Shown: positions 1 through 6,746 of the stretch, one piece after another
Position numbering within the stretch: position 1 is the first letter of the stretch
Layout: each line of letters opens with the position of its first letter
NCBI RefSeq assembly: GCF_001413925.1
Contig: NZ_LBMJ01000001.1
Location: forward strand, 1,507,001 to 1,571,000
Direction of reading: 5' to 3'
DNA: 64,000 bases
Origin: Nonlabens sp. YIK11
Lineage (GTDB): Bacteria > Bacteroidota > Bacteroidia > Flavobacteriales > Flavobacteriaceae
The notes under the pieces: model-generated
The model's database searches: none
What the model was told of the DNA's origin: nothing
Seen by the model: only the letters and a program-made list of their open reading frames with translations
Translations under genes and position numbers: made by a program

Positions 1-200
1 GCGTGACCTATATCATTACCGATCAGGAAGATACCCAATATCTCAACGGTCGCGTGGACAAGGAACTGATCAAGAATCAGGTAGATGATTTTGATAAAAA
101 CTTTTACGTTTGTGGACCACCACAAATGACGGAAGACATCAGCGAGATTCTCAAAGAATGCGGTGCCTCTCCAGATGCTGTGACGCTGGATGATCAGTAG
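1..200 (+). CDS. C-terminal end of a ferredoxin/flavodoxin reductase-type oxidoreductase (5' truncated)
   Basis: Only the last 65 or so residues are in the window; the reading frame is open from base 3 to the stop at 198-200, and the true start lies upstream of the window. The segment FYVCGPPQM is the NAD(P)-binding signature near the C-terminus of ferredoxin-NADP+ reductase-like proteins, which pass electrons between a pyridine nucleotide and a flavin or iron-sulfur partner. It is followed by an ILKECGAS..V.LDDQ tail typical of this fold. The FAD-binding half cannot be seen, so the electron partner and exact subfamily are unknown. The family call is an inference from this one motif and the position of the stop. 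Confidence 0.65.
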   Translation, partial: VTYIITDQEDTQYLNGRVDKELIKNQVDDFDKNFYVCGPPQMTEDISEILKECGASPDAVTLDDQ

Positions 201-236
201 TATATTTCTGTATTATTTTAGGACTTTAATTTAAAT

Positions 237-369
237 GGAAGCCGGTTCGAGTCCCGATAGTTATCGGGATAGAGAACGAGCGGTTGGATAAGTGAGGAAG
301 ACTGTGCTCAAACCATATCTCGACTTTAGTTTACATTGAGCTTGCCGACATGCTCGATACTGGTTTACA
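237..369. repeat. Direct repeat, copy 1 (with inner hairpin CCCGATAGTTATCGGG)
   Basis: This block is nearly repeated at 391-524. It begins with a GCCGGTTCGAGT-like segment, carries a 7-bp stem hairpin at 253-268 and ends with TTGAGCTTGCCGACATGCTC followed by GATACTGGTTTACA. The inner parts (hairpin, AGAGAACGAGCGGTT, ACCATATCTCGACTTTAG) are identical or almost identical in the two copies, and the linker after CGGTT is divergent. No function is visible. Confidence 0.85.
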
Positions 370-390
370 GGGATTGTGATTTATAGAAAA

Positions 391-524
391 GCAAGCCGAT
401 TCGAGTCCCGATAGTTATCGGGATAGAGAACGAGCGGTTCATTTAAGAGAATGTCATTGTGCTCCAACCATATCTCGACTTTAGTTTACATTGAGCTTGT
501 CGAAATGCTCGATACTGGTTTACA
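391..524. repeat. Direct repeat, copy 2
   Basis: Second copy of the block at 237-369, with the hairpin at 407-422. The two copies differ by scattered substitutions and a variable stretch around 438-452. They are separated by only 21 bases, so they are close to tandem. Confidence 0.85.
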
Positions 525-540
525 ACCTTTAGGTTTATTC

Positions 541-576
541 CGCTACCGCGCCTGCCTGTCGGCAGACAGGAAAGCG
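541..576. repeat. Composite palindrome: family A interrupted by family B
   Basis: The sequence reads CGCTACCGCG, then the 20-bp near-palindrome CCTGCCTGTCGGCAGACAGG (551-570), then AAAGCG. The outer parts are the two sides of the common 16-bp palindrome CGCTTTCGCGAAAGCG (two bases changed), split by the second palindrome. The same arrangement in the opposite orientation is at 11982-12017, and a variant is at 28528-28563. Confidence 0.75.
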
Positions 577-685
577 GGATACTTCAACCTCATTTAGTAA
601 ACGAATAACTCCTTCATAACAGATTCCGATTTTTCAAAAAGGGATTCCCGTTTATTAAGTAGCTTAGCACTTCAAAATGTTATTC

Positions 686-3178
686 ATGCGCAAATCACTA
701 TTCCTAAGTCTGTTATTTCTCGCCAGCATCGCCGTGCAGGCACAACTACAATCTCCAGCCGATTTCCTAGGCTATGAAATAGGAACCCAGTTTTCGCGCC
801 ATGCAGATGTGGTGCGCTATTTTGAACATGTTGCCGAAAACAGCGATATGGTCACCTATCAAGAATATGGAAAAACCAACGAGCGCCGACCGCTCACGTA
901 TGCGATCGTCACCAGTCCAGCGAACCAAAATAACATCGAGCAAATCAGAAAAAACAATCTAGCCCAGACTGGAATCATTGAAGGAAATGCGACTTCAGAT
1001 AAGGCGATTGTTTGGTTATCCTACAACGTGCACGGTAACGAGGCCAGCAGTACAGAGGCTTCTATGGTGACGCTGTATGAACTCATTACCACTAAAAAAG
1101 ACTGGCTGGAAAATACGGTCGTCATCATCGATCCATGTGTGAATCCAGACGGTCGCGACCGCTATGCCAACTGGTACAATCAGGTGGCGAGCCAGCCGTA
1201 CGATCCTTTACAAATTGCGGCAGAACATAACGAACCATGGCCTGGTGGTCGTCCCAATCATTATTTGTTTGACCTGAATCGCGACTGGGCTTGGGCAACG
1301 CAGGTAGAATCCCAGCAGCGTTTAAAAGTGTACAACCAGTGGATGCCACAAATACATGTGGATTTTCACGAGCAAGGCATTAATGAGCCGTACTATTTCG
1401 CTCCGGCAGCAGAACCTTTTCACGAAGTGATTACCGATTTTCAGCGCGAGTTCCAGACCAAAATAGGACAGAACCACGCCCAGTATTTTGATAACGAAGG
1501 CTGGCTATATTTTACCAGAGAACGCTTTGATTTATTGTACCCTAGTTATGGCGATACCTATCCTACCTACATGGGCGCGATTGGAATGACCTATGAGCAA
1601 GCCGGTCACGGCCGTGCTGGATTGGGCATCAACAACGATGAAGGTTTTGAATTGACTCTAGTAGATCGTGTGGTGCACCATAAAACTACCGGACTTTCCA
1701 CTATCGAGGTCGCTTCTCAAAACGTGGAAAAACTCAATACCGAATTTGAGAAATACTTTGACAACAGCAACCTGACTACCAAAAGCTTTGTACTCAAAGG
1801 CAGCACTGACCAACTCATGGCACTGGCCAAATTGCTGGACCGTCACGAGATCCAATACGGTTTTACAGGAAAAGGAAAAACCAACGGTTTAGGCTACAAC
1901 AACGACAAGAAAACCACACTGGAATACGATACCGCCATGGTGGTTTCTACCAACCAACCCAAAGGGAAAATGGTACAAGTACTTTTTGAGCCTAACGCCC
2001 AATTGTCCACGCCATTGACTTATGACATTACCGCCTGGAACTTACCCAAAGCCTACGGCCTAGAAGCCGTTGCCAGCACCAGCAATGTTTCTGGGACCAG
2101 CGCCACACTCGACATCAAGACCGATGACAATACCAACAACACGGCGACCGGTTATATTGCCAAATGGAACAGCATGCAAGACGCCAGATTCCTGGCCAAA
2201 TTATTAAAAGCCGGTATCAAAGTTCGCTTTACCGAAAAGCCCTTTGTCAACAACGGCACCACCTACGACCGCGGTAGTTTGATCATTACCAAAAGCGATA
2301 ACAAAAGAATCGACAACTTTGGCTCGATCGTGAATTCAGTGGCTAATGAATTCAAGCGAGGACTGGAACCGGCGCTAAGCTCTTTTGCCACTTCAGGACC
2401 AGATTTTGGTTCGCCAGACGTCAAGTTGATCAGTGCGCCACGAGTGGCCCTGTTGCGCGGTGAGCGCACTTCTTCGTTGAGTTATGGTGCAACTTGGTAT
2501 TTCTTTGAGCAAGACTTGGGTTATCCTGTAACCTCTATCGATACCGGCGATCTAGGCCGTGCCGATTTAAGCCAATTCGACGTGCTGGTCATGCCAGACG
2601 GTTACTATGGCAGTTTGCTCAATGAGAGCACACTCAATAAAGTCAAGACTTTCGTACGCAGTGGCGGCAAGGTCGTCGCCTTGTCTGGAGCCGTGAGTGC
2701 CTTTGCAGACAAGGACGGTTTTGGGATTGCCAAAAACGACAAGGACCAAGACTCTACCGAAGATAAGGACGAGAAGAAAGACCTCTTGATCCCTTATGCG
2801 GCTCGTGAGGAATCTGGAACCACAGATTTGATCACCGGTAGTATTTTCAAGATCACGATGGACCAGACGCACCCTATGGCCTTTGGCTATGGTGATGCCT
2901 ATTACAGTTTAAAGTTGGGCAGCGATTCCTACAGCTATTTGGATGACGGCTACAATGTGGGCTGGATCACAGACGACGTGGTCAATGTCTCTGGTTTTGC
3001 AGGCGACACGGCCAAAACTAAATTAAAGAGCTCCATGGTATTTGGCGAGCAGCGTTTAGGCGCTGGTAGCCTGATCTATATGGTGGACGATCCATTGTTT
3101 CGCGCCTTCTGGGAGAATGGGAAATTGCTGTTTGTCAACTCGGTATTCCTAGTGAATAACAACAGGCCAGAGTTGTAG
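686..3178 (+). CDS. Secreted M14-family zinc carboxypeptidase
   Basis: A protein of 830 residues starting at the ATG at 686; an in-frame ATG at 677 is possible, but the second start places a clean signal peptide (MRKSLFLSLLFLASIAVQAQ) at the N-terminus. The M14 zinc-binding pair is visible as NVHGNEASSTE (H and E near residues 116-119), followed by DPCVNPDGRDRYANW, HVDFHEQG as the third metal ligand region, and TYEQAGHGRAG with the likely catalytic Glu. After about residue 550 there is a glutamine-amidotransferase-like region (VALLRGERTSS..FDVLVMPDGYYG..VRSGGKVVALSG), a layout common in flavobacterial M14 peptidases. It is exported and probably degrades peptides in the periplasm or outside the cell. 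Substrate unknown. Confidence 0.85.
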   Translation: MRKSLFLSLLFLASIAVQAQLQSPADFLGYEIGTQFSRHADVVRYFEHVAENSDMVTYQEYGKTNERRPLTYAIVTSPANQNNIEQIRKNNLAQTGIIEGNATSDKAIVWLSYNVHGNEASSTEASMVTLYELITTKKDWLENTVVIIDPCVNPDGRDRYANWYNQVASQPYDPLQIAAEHNEPWPGGRPNHYLFDLNRDWAWATQVESQQRLKVYNQWMPQIHVDFHEQGINEPYYFAPAAEPFHEVITDFQREFQTKIGQNHAQYFDNEGWLYFTRERFDLLYPSYGDTYPTYMGAIGMTYEQAGHGRAGLGINNDEGFELTLVDRVVHHKTTGLSTIEVASQNVEKLNTEFEKYFDNSNLTTKSFVLKGSTDQLMALAKLLDRHEIQYGFTGKGKTNGLGYNNDKKTTLEYDTAMVVSTNQPKGKMVQVLFEPNAQLSTPLTYDITAWNLPKAYGLEAVASTSNVSGTSATLDIKTDDNTNNTATGYIAKWNSMQDARFLAKLLKAGIKVRFTEKPFVNNGTTYDRGSLIITKSDNKRIDNFGSIVNSVANEFKRGLEPALSSFATSGPDFGSPDVKLISAPRVALLRGERTSSLSYGATWYFFEQDLGYPVTSIDTGDLGRADLSQFDVLVMPDGYYGSLLNESTLNKVKTFVRSGGKVVALSGAVSAFADKDGFGIAKNDKDQDSTEDKDEKKDLLIPYAAREESGTTDLITGSIFKITMDQTHPMAFGYGDAYYSLKLGSDSYSYLDDGYNVGWITDDVVNVSGFAGDTAKTKLKSSMVFGEQRLGAGSLIYMVDDPLFRAFWENGKLLFVNSVFLVNNNRPEL

Positions 3179-3193
3179 GAGTGTTTTTGAGTT

Positions 3194-3209
3194 CGCTTTC
3201 GCGAAAGAG
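3194..3209. repeat. Palindrome family A, degenerate intergenic copy
   Basis: CGCTTTCGCGAAAG followed by AG instead of CG, preceded by GTT. It lies just downstream of the M14 gene stop (3178). Confidence 0.8.
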
Positions 3210-3246
3210 TGGAAGCGTGGGGTTTTGTAAGTCATTTAAAATTGAA

Positions 3247-3297
3247 ATGAAACTAGTTAAATCAATTTATCTTTTCTGGATAAAGACTAGGTTTCAT
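3247..3297. repeat. Nested inverted repeat upstream of the TIR gene
   Basis: ATGAAACTAG at 3247-3256 faces ACTAGGTTTCAT at 3286-3297 (one-base bulge), and inside them TTTATC faces GATAAA. The whole can fold as one long stem. It sits about 50 bp before the TIR gene at the point where the DNA becomes AT-rich, so it may mark an island edge or shape the 5' leader. No T-run follows. Confidence 0.5.
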
Positions 3298-3347
3298 TAT
3301 AAAATATGTTAGCAGTAACCTAATCATCAATCTCAACTAAAACGTAA

Positions 3348-4214
3348 ATGGCTACACTAAAAGACTATTTCGAATTAGACAACAAAACTTTGTCGCTTTC
3401 AAAAATATTCACTGTTACTGTCGATTATAAAAGTTCCTTTCAAATTGTAGGCAGAATTCATTTAGATTTCGAGGCGAATGCTTTTTACATCTCTTTTTAT
3501 ATAGAGGAAACCGATCTTGTCAATTGTCCAGCACTTGTTGCACTTAAAAATCTTGAGGAAATTAAAAAATTGAAAGATGAAGTTATCGTGCAGGGTGGAA
3601 CTTCAGGAGAAACGAAAATGAAATCAGAAGATATGTTTTTTACTGGTAGAATTTTTATATATGATGAAAATGAAAGAAGTCGGATATATGATGCGGAAGT
3701 ATTAAAACAATCGCAAGAGAATGGTCATTATGTTCAAATAAGAAGGACGGAATATGCTGAAGGAAAAACAGTGTTCGACCATCCATTAGCCTTCATTTCT
3801 CATGATTCTCGCGATAAAGAAAATATTGCGAAACCCATCGTAAATCTGTTAATACGACAAGCATGTACTGTGTGGTTTGATGAATATTCCTTACAAGTAG
3901 GCGATAGCCTTAGGGAATCGATCGAAAAAGGAATTAAGGAAGCAAAAAAATGTATCCTTATAATTACTCCAAATTTTTTAAATAATTCTGGCTGGACTAA
4001 GGCTGAATTCAATTCGGTCTTTACAAAAGATATTTTAAAAAATGATCGGTCCATATTACCTATATGGTATAATGTATCGAAAGAAGAGGTCTATGAATAC
4101 TCACCAATACTTCTCGATACGGTAGCCCTAATTTGGCCTAAAGATGATGACGTTGACTTTGAAGAGAAAAAGAAAATTATCGTTAATAAATTAAGAACTG
4201 CAATAATATCATAA
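3348..4214 (+). CDS. TIR-domain protein with an unknown N-terminal domain
   Basis: A protein of 288 residues. The C-terminal half (about 146-265) is a TIR domain: the opening strand HPLAFISHDSRDKE, then VWFDEYSLQVGDSLRESIEK and KKCILIITPNFLNNSGWTKA, the usual box order. Bacterial TIR domains commonly hydrolyse NAD+ or make cyclic ADP-ribose signals in anti-phage defence; whether this one is active cannot be read from the sequence. The first 145 residues have no motif I recognise and could be a sensor or partner-binding domain. No signal peptide or membrane segment. The gene is AT-rich compared with the core, stands alone with decayed sequence downstream, and opens the accessory region that also holds a helicase and a UDG-like gene. 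Confidence 0.85.
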   Translation: MATLKDYFELDNKTLSLSKIFTVTVDYKSSFQIVGRIHLDFEANAFYISFYIEETDLVNCPALVALKNLEEIKKLKDEVIVQGGTSGETKMKSEDMFFTGRIFIYDENERSRIYDAEVLKQSQENGHYVQIRRTEYAEGKTVFDHPLAFISHDSRDKENIAKPIVNLLIRQACTVWFDEYSLQVGDSLRESIEKGIKEAKKCILIITPNFLNNSGWTKAEFNSVFTKDILKNDRSILPIWYNVSKEEVYEYSPILLDTVALIWPKDDDVDFEEKKKIIVNKLRTAIIS

Positions 4215-4218
4215 TAGT

Positions 4219-4393
4219 ATGCTGCCTACAATAGTTTTAATCCTTTGTGATTTTCTGCCACTCAAAAATTTCGTGTCATTCAAAAATTAAAATAATAAAT
4301 GACGAATTGTTTGTGGTTTGTGCAGTTGGTGGCGCAAGCACCTTATTAATTAATAAGGAAATAAAGGTTTTAGAAACAGGAGAAGTACTGTAG
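4219..4393 (+). pseudogene. Possible decayed fragment of a secreted-protein gene
   Basis: An ATG at 4219 opens a hydrophobic start (MLPTIVLILCDFLPL) that ends early. A second frame then reads INDELFVVCAVGGASTLLIN and on to a stop at 4391-4393. The pieces look like a frameshifted, shortened gene in the AT-rich region, but I cannot name a parent. Confidence 0.3.
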
Positions 4394-4515
4394 AGCTTTA
4401 ATTATGATTGCATCACTTATCATGTGGTCTCTTGGAGTGGACGTCATTATAGAACTTTCGAAAACCCTAGATAAAATTCAAACGATTTCCCTAAGATAAA
4501 CACATCAATCAACCT

Positions 4516-4660
4516 ATGAGCTTTTTAGAATCCATGCAGACGCGTTACACGATTAAAAAGTATGACTCCTTTAAAAAAATTGAACCCAGTAAAATTCAAG
4601 AATGAAAAGGCATTTTTAAGGCTAAGTCCTTCGTCCATCAATAGTCAGCCTTGAAAATTT
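4516..4660 (+). pseudogene. Decayed 5' fragment of a nitroreductase gene (copy 1)
   Basis: Starting at the ATG at 4516 this reads MSFLESMQTRYTIKKYDSFK, then KIEPSKIQE and a stop. After a small shift it continues as LRLSPSSINSQP, a stop codon in place of W, then KF. This is the same order as the intact nitroreductase (residues about 4-48) encoded at 9476-10090. It then breaks off. The fragment is therefore a broken copy carrying several inactivating changes. Together with the copy at 5394 and the detached 3' end at 10789 it shows that this gene has been cut or duplicated repeatedly. Confidence 0.85.
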
Positions 4661-4669
4661 AAAAAACCT

Positions 4670-4741
4670 ATGAGAATATTATTTATACTATCGTTTATCA
4701 TTTCTGGAATTGCTTTTGGACAAAATAGTAGGACTGACTGA
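4670..4741 (+). pseudogene. Signal-peptide stub of a truncated secreted protein
   Basis: ATG at 4670 encodes MRILFILSFIISGIAFGQNS then RTD and a stop: a complete-looking signal peptide with almost nothing after it. It immediately follows the nitroreductase fragment and is followed by AT-rich sequence with no continuing frame. Most likely the start of a gene that was lost. Confidence 0.4.
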
Positions 4742-4797
4742 CACGGAAATGAAAGTAGTATAGCAAAAAGATTATATCTTGGTTTATAAAAAGACAA

Positions 4798-5346
4798 ATG
4801 AATAAGAATATCTATCTACTACTTTTACTCGTATTACCGCTTTCAGTTTTTGGTCAACTTTCTGATTCTTATGACGAAATGCTCTCAGAAAGTGATCCCG
4901 CTTATGAGGAATATGAGCCAATTATTCTTAAGGCTTCAGAATATGTTTTTACTCAGCCTATTAATTCAAGATCAAAAGAGTATATAGCGGCACATCGAAT
5001 TATCGAGTACTGGAAGAATAAAGATACTGGTATGGGTATACCGCTAGGCAATGAATTCTACGACACGCTAACTAATGAAAAAGGCTTGCAGTATTATTAT
5101 ATGATAAGCATGATGCAATATCAACTTGACCAGAAAATTAATAACAACCGAGTTTTATCATGCATACCAGTTCCTGGAGAAATATATAAAGATCAAGATG
5201 ACGTGAGTGAAGTTCAGCTTGAAGGAGCAAAAATCTTATTAGAGTATATAAGCGATAAATTAAATAAAGTATCTGTTAATGCTGCAACGAAGGAATACGT
5301 AAAAGCATATAAGAAAGGAAAGTTGAAAGATCTCTTTTTGAACTAA
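4798..5346 (+). CDS. Secreted protein of unknown function
   Basis: A protein of 182 residues with a clear signal peptide (MNKNIYLLLLLVLPLSVFGQ). The mature part is acidic and helical, with segments such as YEEYEPIILKASEYVFTQP, YIAAHRIIEYWKNKDTGMG and ALILLEYISDKL-like helices, and ends in a Lys-rich tail. I recognise no family; proteins of this size and style occur as orphan exported proteins in Bacteroidota. It lies between two decayed 5' fragments of the nitroreductase gene, so it appears to be cargo carried into this site. Codon use is AT-rich, like the neighbours. Confidence 0.7.
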   Translation: MNKNIYLLLLLVLPLSVFGQLSDSYDEMLSESDPAYEEYEPIILKASEYVFTQPINSRSKEYIAAHRIIEYWKNKDTGMGIPLGNEFYDTLTNEKGLQYYYMISMMQYQLDQKINNNRVLSCIPVPGEIYKDQDDVSEVQLEGAKILLEYISDKLNKVSVNAATKEYVKAYKKGKLKDLFLN

Positions 5347-5393
5347 ACGAGCTATTGGAGTTTTAATATTCCGACAAAAAACCTAGTACAATT

Positions 5394-5491
5394 ATGACCT
5401 TCCTAAACTCCATGCAGACGCGTTACACGACCAAAATGTAGGATGCGTCAAAGAATATTGAATCATGTAAAATTCAGGAGTAAAAAGAATA
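5394..5491 (+). pseudogene. Decayed 5' fragment of a nitroreductase gene (copy 2)
   Basis: From the ATG at 5394 the frame reads MTFLNSMQTRYTTKM, a stop codon, then DASKNIESCKIQE and another stop, matching residues about 8-38 of the intact protein at 9476-10090. At DNA level the match to the intact gene is close across GCAGACGCG..TACACGACCAAAA and GTAAAATTCA. It ends about 15 bases before the next small gene. It is a second independent remnant, not identical to the one at 4516. Confidence 0.85.
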
Positions 5492-5505
5492 TTTAAATAA
5501 AAAAT

Positions 5506-5736
5506 ATGGGACTTTTCAGAATCACAATAAAAAGCACGCGAACATCCAACGGTGTTTCAATTGAAAAAGGAATGAGTGTAGATGTCATTTCAAAATATTC
5601 GAATCCAATAACCACTAATGGTAGCAAAGAAGTGCAAGATGCATTCCTGAAAAATTATGGAATAGATATTAAAAAATGTATGGGTGGCTCAAGGTCAGTT
5701 TTAACTAGCTACAGCAATCTTGAGAAGATTAACTAA
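5506..5736 (+). CDS. Small conserved-type protein of unknown function (DUF6140-like)
   Basis: A protein of 76 residues with no signal peptide. The pattern LFRITIKSTRTSNGVSIEKG, followed by MSVDVISKYSNPITTNGSKE and a YGIDIKKC segment, resembles small Bacteroidota proteins grouped as DUF6140; I am only moderately sure of that match. It starts at an ATG 15 bases after the second nitroreductase remnant and lies 15 bases upstream of the UDG-like gene on the same strand, so the two are probably co-transcribed. Function unknown. Confidence 0.6.
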   Translation: MGLFRITIKSTRTSNGVSIEKGMSVDVISKYSNPITTNGSKEVQDAFLKNYGIDIKKCMGGSRSVLTSYSNLEKIN

Positions 5737-5751
5737 AATATTGTTATTCAA

Positions 5752-6588
5752 ATGAAAACATTCAACGATGAAATTGAGAATATTGGGAGGCTTTCAAACC
5801 GTGCGCCAATTTTTGATGGCATAGTAAACGAACACAAATATCTAAGCTCGAATATTAAATTAATGTGGATTTTGAAAGATGCAAATAGCACTGGCGAAGA
5901 TGAATCTTATGATTTACGCGAAGCTATTAATACTTTGAAAAGAGATTATGGTATAAGAAAGGATTGGGAGAATACTTTTAGAAATATTATATATGTGACG
6001 AATGGCATTTTAAATGATGCTTCATGGGAAGACATACCTTACCCTAAAGACGATCCAAGTACCGTGGATATTCTTCAAAACATAGCGTTTATAAATGTAA
6101 AAAAGGTTGGCGGTGGTTCAAGGTCAAAGGAGAATGAGATATATAATCATTATCAAAAATATAAAGCTATTCTATTTGAACAGATAGATGAATTCAATCC
6201 TGATGTGATAATTTTTGGAAATACTTATCGCTATTTTAAAGAGGATTTGGGGCTCAATCAAATGAACATATTTGGAAGTTGTCATGCAACTGTCAAAGAC
6301 AACAGAATATACTTATCAGCTTATCACCCAAATGCTCGAATCAAGGAAAAAGTTTATTTTGATGATATTATGACTGCCTATAATGCATTCAGAAAAGTTT
6401 CACAAAACTTGTATTCAGAAAGGTCTTTTAAAGAGCATATAATGAATCTCACTACAGAGATGGATGTGTTGGTTAAAAAGATAGATAATATGCAGAGCAA
6501 ACTTATTAATGTTCAAAAATTTGAAAAGGCAGCAGATTTGAGGGCATTAAAGATGAAAGTTTTAGAAGCTAAAAGAATTCTTAGTTGA
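5752..6588 (+). CDS. UDG-superfamily-like protein with a C-terminal UVR-like motif
   Basis: A protein of 278 residues, soluble. The first 215 residues follow the order of uracil-DNA-glycosylase-like folds: an early strand IKLMWILKDAN where the catalytic loop would be, AFINVKKVGGGSRS (about 112-125), FNPDVIIFGNTYRYF (149-162) and the late loop LSAYHPNAR (188-196), equivalent to the HPS/HPxxR loop of UDGs. The last 35 residues (KLINVQKFEKAADLRALKMK, then VLEAK) look like the UVR motif that lets UvrB and UvrC bind each other. Base-excision activity is only inferred and the exact active-site residue is uncertain. The gene belongs to the AT-rich accessory region, upstream of a large helicase. Confidence 0.6.
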   Translation: MKTFNDEIENIGRLSNRAPIFDGIVNEHKYLSSNIKLMWILKDANSTGEDESYDLREAINTLKRDYGIRKDWENTFRNIIYVTNGILNDASWEDIPYPKDDPSTVDILQNIAFINVKKVGGGSRSKENEIYNHYQKYKAILFEQIDEFNPDVIIFGNTYRYFKEDLGLNQMNIFGSCHATVKDNRIYLSAYHPNARIKEKVYFDDIMTAYNAFRKVSQNLYSERSFKEHIMNLTTEMDVLVKKIDNMQSKLINVQKFEKAADLRALKMKVLEAKRILS

Positions 6589-6746
6589 AATAGCAATCGC
6601 ATTGCCTTTCACAAGAAAAACTTTATCAAAAAAAGTCTTCAATTGATTAACCTTATATAAGGTCCAGCGACGTGCAACGGTCAATGAATACCTCATACTC
6701 ATCTTACCTTTGCTATTAGATGTCTATTAAAACAACACTCTAAAGG

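Larger units (their letters stand above)
201..676. other. Repeat-packed intergenic region
   Basis: These 476 bases hold no credible gene. They contain two copies of a block of about 133 bp (237-369 and 391-524), each with a CCCGATA-GT-TATCGGG hairpin and a GAGC..GCTC inverted repeat, and then a composite palindrome at 541-576. The rest (577-676) is AT-rich and would hold the promoter of the downstream carboxypeptidase, but no clear TAnnTTTG element stands out. Confidence 0.7.

Noticed and set aside
4394..4515. Possible small gene between the decayed fragments
   Set aside because: Only short frames with stops; no signal for a start or a family.
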